Assembly: GCA_013619035.1 (NCBI GenBank)
Contig: JABXKX010000211.1
Location: forward strand, 1-13,609
From: Peptostreptococcaceae bacterium
GTDB lineage: Bacteria; Bacillota_A; Clostridia; Peptostreptococcales; Acidaminobacteraceae
Direction of reading: 5' to 3'
DNA: 13,609 nt
In this document: positions 7,674 to 13,609 of the stretch, piece after piece
Position numbering within the stretch: the first letter of the stretch is position 1
How the letters are laid out: each line of letters begins with the position of its first letter
The notes under the pieces: model-generated
Database searches by the model: none
Told to the model about the DNA's origin: nothing
The model's input: the letters and a program-made list of their open reading frames with translations, nothing else
Position numbers and translations under genes: made by a program

Positions 7674-8664
7674 GCGGTATCTAATTTATTTATTGCCTAT
7701 TATTGGATTGATTGTCTCATTGTTCATCGGAAGATATCCTATTGATATAAAGACGGTCTTTCAAGTTATTTCAAAAGGGGTATTTCATACGAATCAAGAA
7801 ATAAGTGCAACGGATTTTTCTTTGATCTGGGATGTAAGAATGCCAAGGGCTATACTTGCTATTATGGTAGGAGGGAGTTTAGGTATTAGTGGTGCGGCAC
7901 TTCAAGGACTTTTTAGAAATCCGTTGGTAGATTCTAGTTTGCTTGGAGTGAGTTCAGGAGCAGGATTCGGTGCGGCACTTGCCATTATACTTTTTAGCAA
8001 TGTTTTTTCAATTTATATATTGGCATTTGTTTTTAGTATGATTGCAGTTATGATCAGTGTAAGAGTCGGTAAAATCAATAATTATACGTCAACTATTTTA
8101 TTGGTACTTGGTGGCGTCATTGTCTCATCCATATTTTCTTCATTGATTTCATTTTTAAAGTATCTTGCGGATCCTTATAATGAATTGCCATCGATAATTT
8201 TTTGGATGATGGGAAGTTTAGCCAATGCGAGTTATAAAGAAATCTTGATATCCGGTTTTCCGATGATTATTGGAGTTACAGGTTTGGTATTGGTAAGATG
8301 GCGTATTAATGTTTTGAGTATGGGTGAAAAAGAAGCCCAATCACTAGGCATCAATATAAAATTTTATCGAGGTCTTATCATCGTATGTGCTTCATTGGCA
8401 ACTGCGGGTGCTGTTGCGGTTTGTGGTATCATCAGTTGGATTGGTCTTGTCATTCCCCATATTGGTCGAATGTTGGTTGGTAATGACAATCAGAAATTAT
8501 TGCCAGTCTCCATCGCTTTAGGTGGATTTATGTTGTTATTTATAGATGTTTTAGGAAGAATATTAACAGGGGGCGAATTGCCACTTAATATATTGACTGC
8601 ATTGATTGGTGGACCATTTTATATTTACTTATTAAAGAAAACTAAGGCAGGTGCTTGGTTATGA
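7660..8664 (+). CDS. FecCD/BtuC-family ABC transporter permease, probably molybdate/tungstate (MolB-like)
   Basis: This 334-residue polytopic membrane protein has the length and hydrophobic pattern of BtuC/FecCD permeases, which usually have about ten helices and work as dimers. Signature segments are 'GAALQGLFRNPLVDSSLLG' (about 78-96) and 'CGIISWIGLVIPHIGRMLVG' (about 252-272, with Pro266-His267 in the loop that contacts the ATPase). ATG 7660 is preferred over an upstream in-frame GTG (7630) because it gives the normal N-terminus KHKRYLIYLLP and a short coupling overlap with the preceding gene. Family substrates include iron-siderophores, haem, cobalamin and, for MolB, molybdate. The cofactor riboswitch upstream makes molybdate or tungstate the best guess, though the sequence alone does not settle it. 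Confidence 0.9.
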   Translation: MLKHKRYLIYLLPIIGLIVSLFIGRYPIDIKTVFQVISKGVFHTNQEISATDFSLIWDVRMPRAILAIMVGGSLGISGAALQGLFRNPLVDSSLLGVSSGAGFGAALAIILFSNVFSIYILAFVFSMIAVMISVRVGKINNYTSTILLVLGGVIVSSIFSSLISFLKYLADPYNELPSIIFWMMGSLANASYKEILISGFPMIIGVTGLVLVRWRINVLSMGEKEAQSLGINIKFYRGLIIVCASLATAGAVAVCGIISWIGLVIPHIGRMLVGNDNQKLLPVSIALGGFMLLFIDVLGRILTGGELPLNILTALIGGPFYIYLLKKTKAGAWL

Positions 8665-9467
8665 TACAAATAAAGAATTTGTCTTTTGCATACGATGAAA
8701 AACCAATATTAAAGGATATACACTTAGAAGCTAGAAAAGGTGAAATACTTTGTTTATTAGGTCCAAATGGTGCTGGTAAATCAACTTTGTTGGATTGTTT
8801 ATTGGGGATTAATCATCAGTATAAAGGTAACGTGACCATAGATGGACTGGATATAAAAACATTGGATGCTAGACAACGGGCTTCGAATTTGTCTTATGTC
8901 GCTCAAAAGCAAAGTACTTCTTTTCCATATAAGGTACTTGATATGGTGACGATGGGCAGAGCATGTCATATTAAACCTTTTAGCAAACCCACTCAAGAGG
9001 ATATAAAAATTGCAAAAGAAGCCCTTGATTTTGTAGGCATGAAAGAGTTTGAAGACAGAAAATATACAGAGCTCAGTGGCGGTGAAGGGCAACTCGTTAT
9101 GATTGCTAGAGCACTAACACAAAAGAGTGATTATATTTTAATGGATGAACCAACGGCTCATTTAGATTATAGAAACGAGCTCTTAATTCTTGAAATGATG
9201 AAAGCACTGGTAGAAAAAGAAGGACGTACCATTATTATGGCCACACATTTTCCAAACCATGCGTTTTATTTTCATAATCAAGGCATAAAAACACAAGTTG
9301 CATTTATACAAGAAGGTGATATTACCATATCAGGAGCCCCTGATGAGGTGTTAACCGAAGAGACTCTAAATGAAATATACCAAATTGAATCCAAGGTGAT
9401 TGAATATCAGAATTCAAAAGATGTATTTAGACATGTATTGCCTTTATACACAAAAGAGGTTGAGTGA
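8661..9467 (+). CDS. ABC transporter ATPase of the FecCD-type importer (MolC-like)
   Basis: This 268-residue nucleotide-binding subunit powers the permease encoded just upstream. Walker A is GPNGAGKST (34-42), the Q-loop region is 'SYVAQKQ', the ABC signature reads LSGGEGQ (138-144), Walker B is ILMDE with Glu163, and the H-loop is 'ATHFPNH'. In the signature, glycine replaces the arginine or glutamine often seen before the final Gln, which is unlikely to harm function. The start ATG overlaps the permease stop codon (ATGA), so the pair is translationally coupled. The C-terminal extension after about residue 215 ('APDEVLTEETLNEIYQIESK') is typical of FepC/BtuD-like ATPases. Confidence 0.95.
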   Translation: MIQIKNLSFAYDEKPILKDIHLEARKGEILCLLGPNGAGKSTLLDCLLGINHQYKGNVTIDGLDIKTLDARQRASNLSYVAQKQSTSFPYKVLDMVTMGRACHIKPFSKPTQEDIKIAKEALDFVGMKEFEDRKYTELSGGEGQLVMIARALTQKSDYILMDEPTAHLDYRNELLILEMMKALVEKEGRTIIMATHFPNHAFYFHNQGIKTQVAFIQEGDITISGAPDEVLTEETLNEIYQIESKVIEYQNSKDVFRHVLPLYTKEVE

Positions 9468-10531
9468 TGAAAAAAATATTTACATACATATTAATTTTAC
9501 TGATTGTTGTTGCCTTAATTGGCTGCCAACAAGAGGCAGAAGAAATTGAAACAAGAACAGTTATAGACTGTTTAGGACGTTCTGTTGAAGTTCCTTTAGA
9601 AATTAATAAAGTTGGCGCTATTTATGCCATCTCAGGTCATACAAGTGTGTTACTAGGCGAGGGTGAGAAGATTGTTTCTGTTACCTCTGGCTTAAAAAGA
9701 GATTTGTTGTTAACTCAGATGGTTCCTTCAATATTAGATGCAACAGAACCCAAAAACGGTGGTAGTATTAATATTGAAGAGTTGTTAAAAGACAAACCAG
9801 ATGTTATTTTTATTAATACAGATATCGCATTAAATGAAAGAGAAACGGATAAGCTAGATAAATTTCATATCCCGTATTTAGCCATAACATTTGATTCTAT
9901 AGAAGAACAACAATATATGGTTAAAATGATAGGAGAGGTTTATCATCAAGAGCAAAAAGCACAATTGTATATTGATTATTATAATGAGATGGTTAATAAA
10001 ATTGAAAACAGAACCCAAGGTATAGATGAAAAAATCACGGTTTTTCACTCGATAAATGAGGCAACAAGAACAGATCCAAAAGGTTCTATGTCTGAAGAGT
10101 GGTTTACAATAGCTGGATTTGATTTGGTTTCTACTCAAGGAGACTTAAAGTTTGTCTCAAATGATTATTATGCTTCTTTAGAACAAATATTGGCATGGGA
10201 TCCTGAGGTTATTTTCGTGAATGAAAATGGCGTAGACGATTATATTTTGAAGGATTCTAAGTGGCAATCACTAAAAGCTGTGAATACAAATCAGGTGTAT
10301 ATGTTACCTGTAGGTATTACAAGATGGGGACATCCTAATTCCTTGGAGATTCCTTTGGTAATGCTTTATACTTCAAAAATGATGTACCCGGATTTATTTG
10401 AGGATATGGATTTAGAAAATGAAATGAAATATTTCTACAAGACATTTTTTGATTTAGACGTTACAGATGAAATGATAAAAGAGATTTTAGATGGCGATGG
10501 CATGAGAATTAGAAAGGATGACCGCGAGTGA
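9467..10531 (+). CDS. Lipoprotein solute-binding protein of the FecCD-type importer (TroA/FecB fold)
   Basis: This 354-residue extracytoplasmic receptor has a lipoprotein signal with lipobox LIGC, so Cys20 should be lipidated and anchor the mature protein to the outer face of the membrane. The FecB/BtuF-type fold starts at 'RTVIDCLGRSVEVP', with 'INIEELLKDKPDVIFIN' in the first lobe and 'EQILAWDPEVIFVNE' in the second. The 'GITRWGHPNSLEIPLVMLY' stretch is characteristic of one branch of these binding proteins. ATG 9467 shares its A with the ATPase stop codon (TGATG), and AGAGG at 9454-9458 is the RBS. The ligand is inferred from the riboswitch to be molybdate or tungstate. Iron-chelate or another metal complex is the alternative. 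Confidence 0.9.
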   Translation: MKKIFTYILILLIVVALIGCQQEAEEIETRTVIDCLGRSVEVPLEINKVGAIYAISGHTSVLLGEGEKIVSVTSGLKRDLLLTQMVPSILDATEPKNGGSINIEELLKDKPDVIFINTDIALNERETDKLDKFHIPYLAITFDSIEEQQYMVKMIGEVYHQEQKAQLYIDYYNEMVNKIENRTQGIDEKITVFHSINEATRTDPKGSMSEEWFTIAGFDLVSTQGDLKFVSNDYYASLEQILAWDPEVIFVNENGVDDYILKDSKWQSLKAVNTNQVYMLPVGITRWGHPNSLEIPLVMLYTSKMMYPDLFEDMDLENEMKYFYKTFFDLDVTDEMIKEILDGDGMRIRKDDRE

Positions 10532-11250
10532 GACTATTAGTATGTATAGACGATACAGATGATTTAGATTCAAAAGGCACTGGAGAAATTGCAGAAGAAC
10601 TATGTGGGATTGTTAATGAAAAAAGATTTGGAACGACTTCTGCAGTATCTAGGCATCAACTTTTTGTAGATGATAGAATTCCTTATACGTCACATAACAG
10701 TTCTATGTGTTTTGAAGTGAACTTACATCAAAGTGATTATTATAATGATATGCTTTATGCATTTGAAGAACATTTGAAACATGAAAAAGCGGATACTTCT
10801 GATCCAGGATTATGCATTTGTGATATAAAAAAGATAGATATTCAAACGGTTATTAACTATGGCAAACGGACAAAAGTAGAAGTGATTACAAAATCTGAAG
10901 CTTACAAGTTGGCAAAGGAACAGGAAATCTTTTTAAATGAATATGGTGGTACTGGGGATGGTATAATTGGTGCTCTTGCTGGTATAGGATTGAGGTTATC
11001 TGGACATGATGGCAGATTCAAAGGGAAACATAAAATTGTAGAAGGTTACTATACTGTAGAAGAACTAAAGATTCAGCTGAAAATTGACGAGGTCATGCTT
11101 CATGAGACGTTTATCATTCTTGAAGAGGGTCGTGTTTATGTCTCTGGTAAAGTAAAATCTGTATTGATGTTTCATAAACGTGTTTTACCCGTTTTTCAAA
11201 CTGAAGCAGGTTATGCCAATTGCAAAAAAGAACAGTTAAGAAGGTACTGA
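10528..11250 (+). CDS. TiaS-like (COG1571-related) protein, shortened, in a cofactor-metal operon
   Basis: This 240-residue protein resembles the N-terminal half of archaeal TiaS, the ATP-dependent enzyme that attaches agmatine to cytidine 34 of tRNA-Ile2. Visible are the 'CIDDTDDLDSKGTGE' motif (6-20, acidic metal/ATP site), 'RIPYTSHNSSMCFEV' (50-64), matching the TiaS region before the GN motif, and 'YGGTGDGIIGALAGIGLRLS' (139-158), like its glycine-rich GT-GVIGAL segment. TiaS is about 420 residues with an OB fold and a zinc ribbon that grip tRNA, and these are absent here. Bacteria normally make lysidine with TilS instead. The protein is therefore probably a repurposed nucleotide-dependent enzyme or kinase. 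GTG 10528 overlaps the previous stop, with AGAAAGGA (10511-10518) as RBS. Its place in this riboswitch-led operon suggests a Mo/W-related task, which is inference. Confidence 0.72.
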   Translation: MRLLVCIDDTDDLDSKGTGEIAEELCGIVNEKRFGTTSAVSRHQLFVDDRIPYTSHNSSMCFEVNLHQSDYYNDMLYAFEEHLKHEKADTSDPGLCICDIKKIDIQTVINYGKRTKVEVITKSEAYKLAKEQEIFLNEYGGTGDGIIGALAGIGLRLSGHDGRFKGKHKIVEGYYTVEELKIQLKIDEVMLHETFIILEEGRVYVSGKVKSVLMFHKRVLPVFQTEAGYANCKKEQLRRY

Positions 11251-11444
11251 TGTTTGACTTAATAAATAATAAAAAAAAATTTAAATATGGACAAGATGAT
11301 TATGACTTTTCAAGACGAGCAGCAGAAAAATGTTTGTTATTTAAAGAAGATGATGAAGATGAACAAGTAGATTCAATCATTAGGTCTTGTTACAATTGCA
11401 GGTATAGAAGATGGACATCGTCTTCATTTGTTTGTTTAAAATAA
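11250..11444 (+). CDS. Small protein with C-terminal CxxC...C motif, function unknown
   Basis: This 64-residue protein starts at an ATG sharing its A with the preceding TGA stop, with AAGAAGG (11238-11244) as RBS. It has a Lys-rich start, an acidic middle ('EDDEDEQ', 34-39) and a basic, aromatic C-terminus 'SCYNCRYRRWTSSSFVCLK' with Cys47, Cys50 and Cys62, plus Cys28 earlier. There is no signal peptide or membrane helix. The cysteines could bind a metal or form a small zinc knuckle. I do not recognise the family. Close coupling to the TiaS-like gene suggests a shared task. The last codons overlap the transposase remnant by 9 bp, so the native C-terminus may have been altered by that insertion or deletion. 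Confidence 0.68.
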   Translation: MFDLINNKKKFKYGQDDYDFSRRAAEKCLLFKEDDEDEQVDSIIRSCYNCRYRRWTSSSFVCLK

Positions 11445-11948
11445 TCCTCTGGAAATCAATCTATCCAACGCTTCTAATTCGCTCTTGGTTATATTTATGC
11501 CACTTCTCGATGTTTCTAGTTTATCTCTATAGCTAGCTTCAGCGTGTTTAGTACTGTATCTATACTTATGTAACTTACATGTCGTTTTAGTTTCACAACC
11601 ATTACAAACATGAGGAAACTTCATTATTCTCTCACAGGTCTTTGATGTAAAATCAGGACAATATCTATAGCAATTACGTGTCGTACATTTTTTACAAAGT
11701 ATCTCACAAGCATCATTACACAAATGTTTTTTCCGACATTTGCTTCGATTGATACAACCGCCTAAAAATTCATGTTTACTTTCTTTACGAATCCTGTTCT
11801 TTTTTATTTCTTTTGATATAGTACTCGTGTCTTTACCAAGACGATCTGCGATATCTTTTAATGTGTGACCAGCTGTAAGTGCATCTTCAATAAACGTTCT
11901 ATCATGAATTGTTAAATGTTTACCTTTAATTTTTTTATTATCTAACAT
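11436..11948 (-). pseudogene. Truncated IS30-family transposase (N-terminal half only)
   Basis: This 170-residue frame keeps the start of an IS30-family transposase. An HTH domain lies at about 8-50 ('LTIHDRTFIEDAL', 'TLKDIADRLGKDTSTISKEI'), followed by a cysteine-rich, probably zinc-binding segment (about 65-125) and the helical 'KHAEASYRDKLETSRSGINI' stretch that precedes the catalytic domain. The frame then runs 'LDRLISRGLF' to a stop. Family members are about 320-450 residues with a DDE domain that is wholly absent here, so the element is dead. The break lies near 11445-11455, immediately after the stop of the small Cys-motif gene on the other strand. ATG 11948 follows a good AGGAGA RBS; an upstream in-frame ATG (11966) is less likely. 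Confidence 0.85.
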
Positions 11949-11959
11949 AGTATATCTCC

Positions 11960-11974
11960 TATCCATTATGGATA
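11960..11974. repeat. Palindrome at the transposase leader
   Basis: TATCCAT and ATGGATA form a perfect 7-bp inverted repeat with a one-base centre, just upstream of the transposase RBS on the - strand. It could be an operator or a leader hairpin of the IS element. Function cannot be judged from sequence alone. Confidence 0.45.
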
Positions 11975-12255
11975 GATATCTATATTAGTATAAAGGAAAC
12001 GAATGCAATAGTAACTTCTGTCTTGCAAGACTAACTTCCGTAATGGGGTTAAAAACGGAACTTACAATTTCATTTAAGGAAAAATCGTAGTGAATAGAGC
12101 ATTTTTGCGGATTAATTAGTCAAAAAAGTATTTAAATTCAACAATAAGGAAAAGTATAGGAGAGCTTTGGTCCCAATCGTATAGGACTAAGGTCACTATT
12201 TTAGTGAGAATAGATTACAATACGTGAAATGATGATAGAATAGTATATGAAGAAA
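11975..12255. other. Gene-free stretch between IS remnant and c-di-GMP riboswitch
   Basis: No open frame with an RBS is visible on either strand. The left part (to about 12060) is probably the outer end of the IS30 element. It holds the related blocks GTAACTTCTG (12011-12020) and CTAACTTCCG (12031-12040) around the perfect palindrome TCTTGCAAGA (12021-12030). I cannot define the terminal inverted repeat, because the other end of the element is missing. The right part carries two hairpins (12165-12207) and should contain the promoter for the c-di-GMP leader. TAGAAT at 12236-12241 is a candidate -10 box, but no good -35 box accompanies it. Confidence 0.6.
12165..12207 (+). other. Tandem hairpins upstream of the c-di-GMP riboswitch
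   Basis: CTTTGGTCC (12165-12173) pairs with GGACTAAGG (12184-12192) through nine pairs including two G-U, with a 10-nt loop. Directly after it, TCACTA (12193-12198) pairs with TAGTGA (12202-12207) around TTT. No U-run follows, so this is not an intrinsic terminator. It may be a structured RNA leader or a protein-binding site. I do not recognise it. Confidence 0.5.
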
Positions 12256-12326
12256 AAGGCAAACCAAGTGAAAACTTGAGACGCAAAACTAAAGGACCTT
12301 CCTAGAAATAGATGGTAGCCAGTTAC
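12256..12326 (+). promoter_or_regulatory. Cyclic di-GMP class I riboswitch (GEMM-I) aptamer
   Basis: Conserved GEMM-I blocks occur in order: GGCAAACC (12258-12265), stem CAAGT/ACTTG (12265-12269 with 12274-12278) closed by a GAAA tetraloop, GACGCAAAAC (12280-12289; the family usually has GACGCAAAG), and GGTAGCCAG (12314-12322), which matches the usual GGCAGCCAGG end. The spacing fits the two-stem aptamer. It lies upstream of a secreted protein gene, the usual kind of target in Clostridia. A run of eight T begins at 12330, but no separate terminator hairpin is evident. The A-rich 5' flank (12250-12257) could pair with the T-run, so the switching mechanism remains open. Confidence 0.88.
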
Positions 12327-12392
12327 TCGTTTTTTTTGTCTGAATCTTTCTAAATGCAAATAATGAGTTTATTATATAAAGGAGATGGGGAT

Positions 12393-13388
12393 ATGAAATT
12401 TAAAATAGGGATTATGATGATAATGATATTGATGGCATTTAGCCCATTGGTATTTGGTGAAACAGAAGTAGTTGATGTGACTATAGTAGAATTTGATATA
12501 TATGTAAATGATACAGAGATATTAACGGAAGAAAGTCAATATCCAGCACTAGTGTATAATAATATTACTTATTTTCCATTAACATCTGATTATTTATCAA
12601 CATTAGGTTTAGATTTAACTTTTAGTAATTCACAAGGATTAACAATTGGGAAAAAAATCGCTAAACGAAATTTAGATCAAAGATTTTTAGGTTCTAAAAA
12701 TCTACTTGGTTCAACTGTTAAAGCTAGAATTGCTGATTATGATATTTCAGTAAATGGTGAAATGATCAATAACAATGAAGAAGCACACCCTGTAATCGTT
12801 TATAAGAATGTCACTTATTTTCCAATGACATGGCGATTTGCTGTTGAAGAATTTGGATGGGGCTTATCATGGTCATCTGTAACAGGTCTTAAGATAGCGA
12901 CAAAGAATTCTGAAACAGTAGAAGAGGTAATCATACCTGAAATAGAAGAGGAAGTAACTATTTATCAAGATACCATTGAAGCTTTAGAAAAAAGATTTTT
13001 AGATGCAGAGTTTGGTAGTAAGTCATTTGATGTTGAGTCGATTACTATTGAAGAAGAAGAAACAACACTTCACGTAATAGTAAATGTAGAGAATGAAAGT
13101 TTGACAAGTGTTTTGAATATTACTTTATTTAAACGTGAACAATTGACAGCTTATCTAAAAAAAGTGGCTTCTGATATGAACAAACTTTCCGATCATGATG
13201 TTTTAGTTGAATTAAGATATGATGATACTTATGAAGCTGGTGTAACTGAATTAGATAGTTATCATGCGGCGCAAGAGTATATTACTCAAAATGAAAATGG
13301 TAATGATATTGTTTCATTTTCAATTATGACGTATGAAATAAATGATTCAAAAAATAAGGACAAAGTAACATTGTGGTTAACTAATTAG
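12393..13388 (+). CDS. Secreted protein with two copper-amine-oxidase-N-like repeats, c-di-GMP controlled
   Basis: This 331-residue protein has a signal peptide (about 1-22, ending VFG). Two related repeats follow at about 34-88 and 115-170, with pattern D-I-V-N near the start, a central 'YPALVYNNITYFPLT' or 'HPVIVYKNVTYFPMT', and a final 'SNSQGLTIG' or 'SSVTGLKIA'. This is the pattern of the copper amine oxidase N-terminal-like domain common in clostridial secreted proteins. It is a structural module and implies neither copper nor oxidase activity. An acidic linker (173-188) leads to a C-terminal domain (about 190-331) that I do not recognise. There is no LPxTG motif, SLH repeat or membrane anchor, so it is probably released or wall-associated. 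ATG 12393 has an ideal AAAGGAG (12378-12384); an upstream in-frame ATG (12354) lacks an RBS. The riboswitch suggests a role in the biofilm or motility lifestyle switch. Confidence 0.82.
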   Translation: MKFKIGIMMIMILMAFSPLVFGETEVVDVTIVEFDIYVNDTEILTEESQYPALVYNNITYFPLTSDYLSTLGLDLTFSNSQGLTIGKKIAKRNLDQRFLGSKNLLGSTVKARIADYDISVNGEMINNNEEAHPVIVYKNVTYFPMTWRFAVEEFGWGLSWSSVTGLKIATKNSETVEEVIIPEIEEEVTIYQDTIEALEKRFLDAEFGSKSFDVESITIEEEETTLHVIVNVENESLTSVLNITLFKREQLTAYLKKVASDMNKLSDHDVLVELRYDDTYEAGVTELDSYHAAQEYITQNENGNDIVSFSIMTYEINDSKNKDKVTLWLTN

Positions 13389-13464
13389 TAAAAATACCAT
13401 GCCGAAAAATGAGCGCTTCGCCCAAAAACGGGCGCCTTATAATCAAGAAAATCAGAGGTTTTAC
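13388..13464. repeat. Palindromic unit 1 (GTAAAA...TTTTAC ends)
   Basis: GTAAAA (13388-13393) and TTTTAC (13459-13464) form inverted ends. Inside are GCCGAAAAATGAGCG (13401-13415) and a 5-bp GC hairpin CGCCC/GGGCG (13419-13423 with 13430-13434). The unit starts on the last base of the preceding stop codon. A second unit at 13560-13600 shares the ends and the internal GCCGAA block, so these may be copies of a dispersed repeat. Confidence 0.35.
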
Positions 13465-13469
13465 GAATA

Positions 13470-13509
13470 AACAAACTACACTTAAAAAGTGTAGTTTGTT
13501 ATTTTTTTG
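13470..13509 (+). terminator. Strong intrinsic terminator of the c-di-GMP-controlled gene
   Basis: A perfect 14-bp stem (AACAAACTACACTT at 13470-13483 with AAGTGTAGTTTGTT at 13487-13500) closes a three-base AAA loop. A T-run follows at 13502-13508. It lies about 80 bp after the preceding stop codon and ends that monocistronic unit. Confidence 0.9.
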
Positions 13510-13512
13510 TCT

Positions 13513-13543
13513 AAACCGTTGAAATCAGCTATACAAATGGTTT
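13513..13543. other. Imperfect hairpin after the terminator
   Basis: AAACCGTT (13513-13520) can pair with AATGGTTT (13536-13543) through eight pairs, one of them G-U, with a 15-nt loop. There is no U-run. It may belong to the leader of a gene beyond the window; no function can be assigned. Confidence 0.3.
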
Positions 13544-13559
13544 GGTTTAATATTAAAAT

Positions 13560-13600
13560 GTAAAACGCCGAATAATCGGCGGAAAAAACTCGGGTTTTAC
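13560..13600. repeat. Palindromic unit 2 (GTAAAA...TTTTAC ends)
   Basis: GTAAAA (13560-13565) and TTTTAC (13595-13600) enclose a perfect hairpin CGCCGA/TCGGCG (13566-13571 with 13576-13581) with a four-base loop. The block GCCGAATAATCGGCG (13567-13581) agrees with unit 1 at 12 of 15 positions. It is GC-rich relative to its surroundings and could be a REP-like or MITE-like remnant, or a leader structure of the next gene. Confidence 0.4.
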
Positions 13601-13609
13601 TACAATAGG

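Noticed and set aside
9464..10531. Iron-siderophore or cobalamin specificity for the importer
   Set aside because: It was considered from family membership alone. It is not excluded, but the cofactor leader favours molybdate or tungstate, and no Fur box or B12 leader is seen.
11407..11437. Possible terminator GAAGA/TCTTC followed by T-rich sequence at the end of the small Cys-motif gene
   Set aside because: The stem is only five pairs or needs a bulge, the T stretch is interrupted by G, and it lies inside coding sequence.

Overview
The window is AT-rich DNA from an anaerobic low-GC Firmicute, most likely a member of the Clostridia. The grounds are A/T-rich codon use, AGGAG-type ribosome binding sites, U-run terminators, a RocR-like sigma-54 regulator, a DUF1934 (YwiB-type) gene beside an argS-like gene, and IS30-type transposon debris. 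The taxonomic call is an inference from gene content. No rRNA, tRNA or CRISPR array is visible.

Region 1 (1-6967, + strand). An intrinsic terminator for an off-window gene is followed by a plausible sigma-A promoter and a tight run of five genes. They encode a DUF1934 beta-barrel protein, a short protein that keeps the N-terminal domain of arginyl-tRNA synthetase but lacks its catalytic core, a RocR-like sigma-54 activator, a SWIM-type Snf2 helicase and a membrane-anchored alpha/beta hydrolase. Gene ends overlap or nearly touch throughout, so this looks like one transcription unit. No terminator is visible at its end.

Region 2 (6964-11444, + strand). A new promoter overlaps the hydrolase stop codon. 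It drives a leader matching the molybdenum-cofactor (Moco/Tuco) riboswitch, with a U-run terminator as expression platform. Six overlapping or closely spaced genes follow: a membrane-anchored Ig-like protein, a FecCD/BtuC-type permease, its ABC ATPase, a lipoprotein solute-binding protein, a shortened bacterial homologue of the archaeal tRNA-Ile2 agmatinylcytidine synthetase TiaS, and a 64-residue protein with a C-terminal CxxC...C motif. The leader and the MolBCA-like transporter point to molybdate or tungstate uptake. The last two genes are the likeliest place in this window for undescribed biology.

Region 3 (11436-13609). On the - strand, the N-terminal half of an IS30-family transposase butts against and overlaps the end of the last operon gene. 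Beyond it is a gene-free stretch with paired hairpins and a class I cyclic di-GMP riboswitch. The riboswitch precedes a secreted protein with two copper-amine-oxidase-N-like repeats, probably a c-di-GMP-controlled surface or matrix protein. A strong terminator follows, flanked by two palindromic units that share end sequences and may be copies of a dispersed repeat.
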